Shown one piece after another: positions 63,678 to 64,000 of a stretch of 64,000 nt of DNA (positions are counted from its first letter, which is position 1; every line of letters begins with the position of its first letter). Origin of the DNA: Amycolatopsis sacchari (GTDB lineage Bacteria > Actinomycetota > Actinomycetes > Mycobacteriales > Pseudonocardiaceae); NCBI RefSeq assembly GCF_900114035.1, contig NZ_FORP01000030.1:1-64000 (forward strand), read 5' to 3'. Below the pieces are notes generated by a model that was not told where the DNA came from, made no database searches, and saw only the letters and a program-made list of their open reading frames with translations. A program made the position numbers and the translations under genes.

Positions 63678-64000
<323 letters not shown>

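Overview
The window is very GC-rich chromosomal DNA with many GTG/TTG starts, short operons and 1-4 base start/stop overlaps. Gene content and order point to a non-mycobacterial actinomycete related to Mycobacterium, most likely Pseudonocardiaceae (Amycolatopsis-like). Two blocks keep the Mycobacterium tuberculosis gene order: 922-4525 (rhomboid, murI, Rv1339-type phosphodiesterase, rph, rdgB = Rv1337-Rv1341) and, with rearrangements and insertions, 28474-64000 (Rv3034c acyltransferase, Rv3032/Rv3031/Rv3030 methylglucose lipopolysaccharide genes, etfBA, Rv3027c/Rv3026c acyltransferases, iscS, mnmA, Rv3015c, ligA). The ramB/aceA pair also matches Rv0465c/Rv0467. These assignments come from reading the proteins and from memory of the families; no database search was run.

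Layout. 1-384: repeat-rich non-coding DNA. 385-6071: truncated haemoglobin, the rhomboid-murI-PDE-rph-rdgB-DUF2332 operon and an F420-type oxidoreductase. 6164-9534: a MarR regulator, then a divergent GntR / MHS permease + LamB-YcsF unit. 9535-10224: a dense non-coding patch of inverted and direct repeats. 10225-12545: peroxiredoxin, lipoprotein and small membrane proteins. 12651-18852: a five-gene catabolic cluster (FAD oxidoreductase, IlvD/Edd dehydratase, both AcnX subunits, AAHS permease) of unknown substrate. 18806-28419: DprE2-like reductase, MarR-ABC exporter, acyl-CoA synthetase, an OhrR-type regulator divergent from an esterase, and a nucleoside hydrolase. 28474-32239: acyltransferase, second DUF2332 and an MGT-type glycosyltransferase flanked on both sides by minisatellite arrays. 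32240-36844: RamB and the glyoxylate-bypass genes aceA and aceB. 37731-41227: the polymethylated-polysaccharide genes. 41375-45926: a tiny cysteine-rich peptide, DegV and the ETF genes. 46011-54572: transporters, an ornithine-lipid-like acyltransferase pair, iscS and mnmA. 54668-58784: a CheB/CheR-PAS/STAS/ATPase signalling group with no chemotaxis core. 58842-64000: small enzymes and the start of ligA.

The most notable observations are: (i) a family of long hairpins with compensatory arm changes, always 57-72 bases beyond the stop codon of a leftward gene; (ii) two unrelated tandem arrays, each made from the 3' end of the gene beside it; (iii) an AcnX/IlvD catabolic cluster with unassigned substrate; (iv) CheB/CheR placed with partner-switch proteins, including a STAS protein without its phospho-acceptor serine; (v) a textbook MerR-type promoter in front of an exporter, with the predicted transcript starting at the GTG codon; (vi) a 32-residue peptide with eight cysteines. 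I see no tRNA, rRNA, CRISPR array, insertion sequence or prophage.
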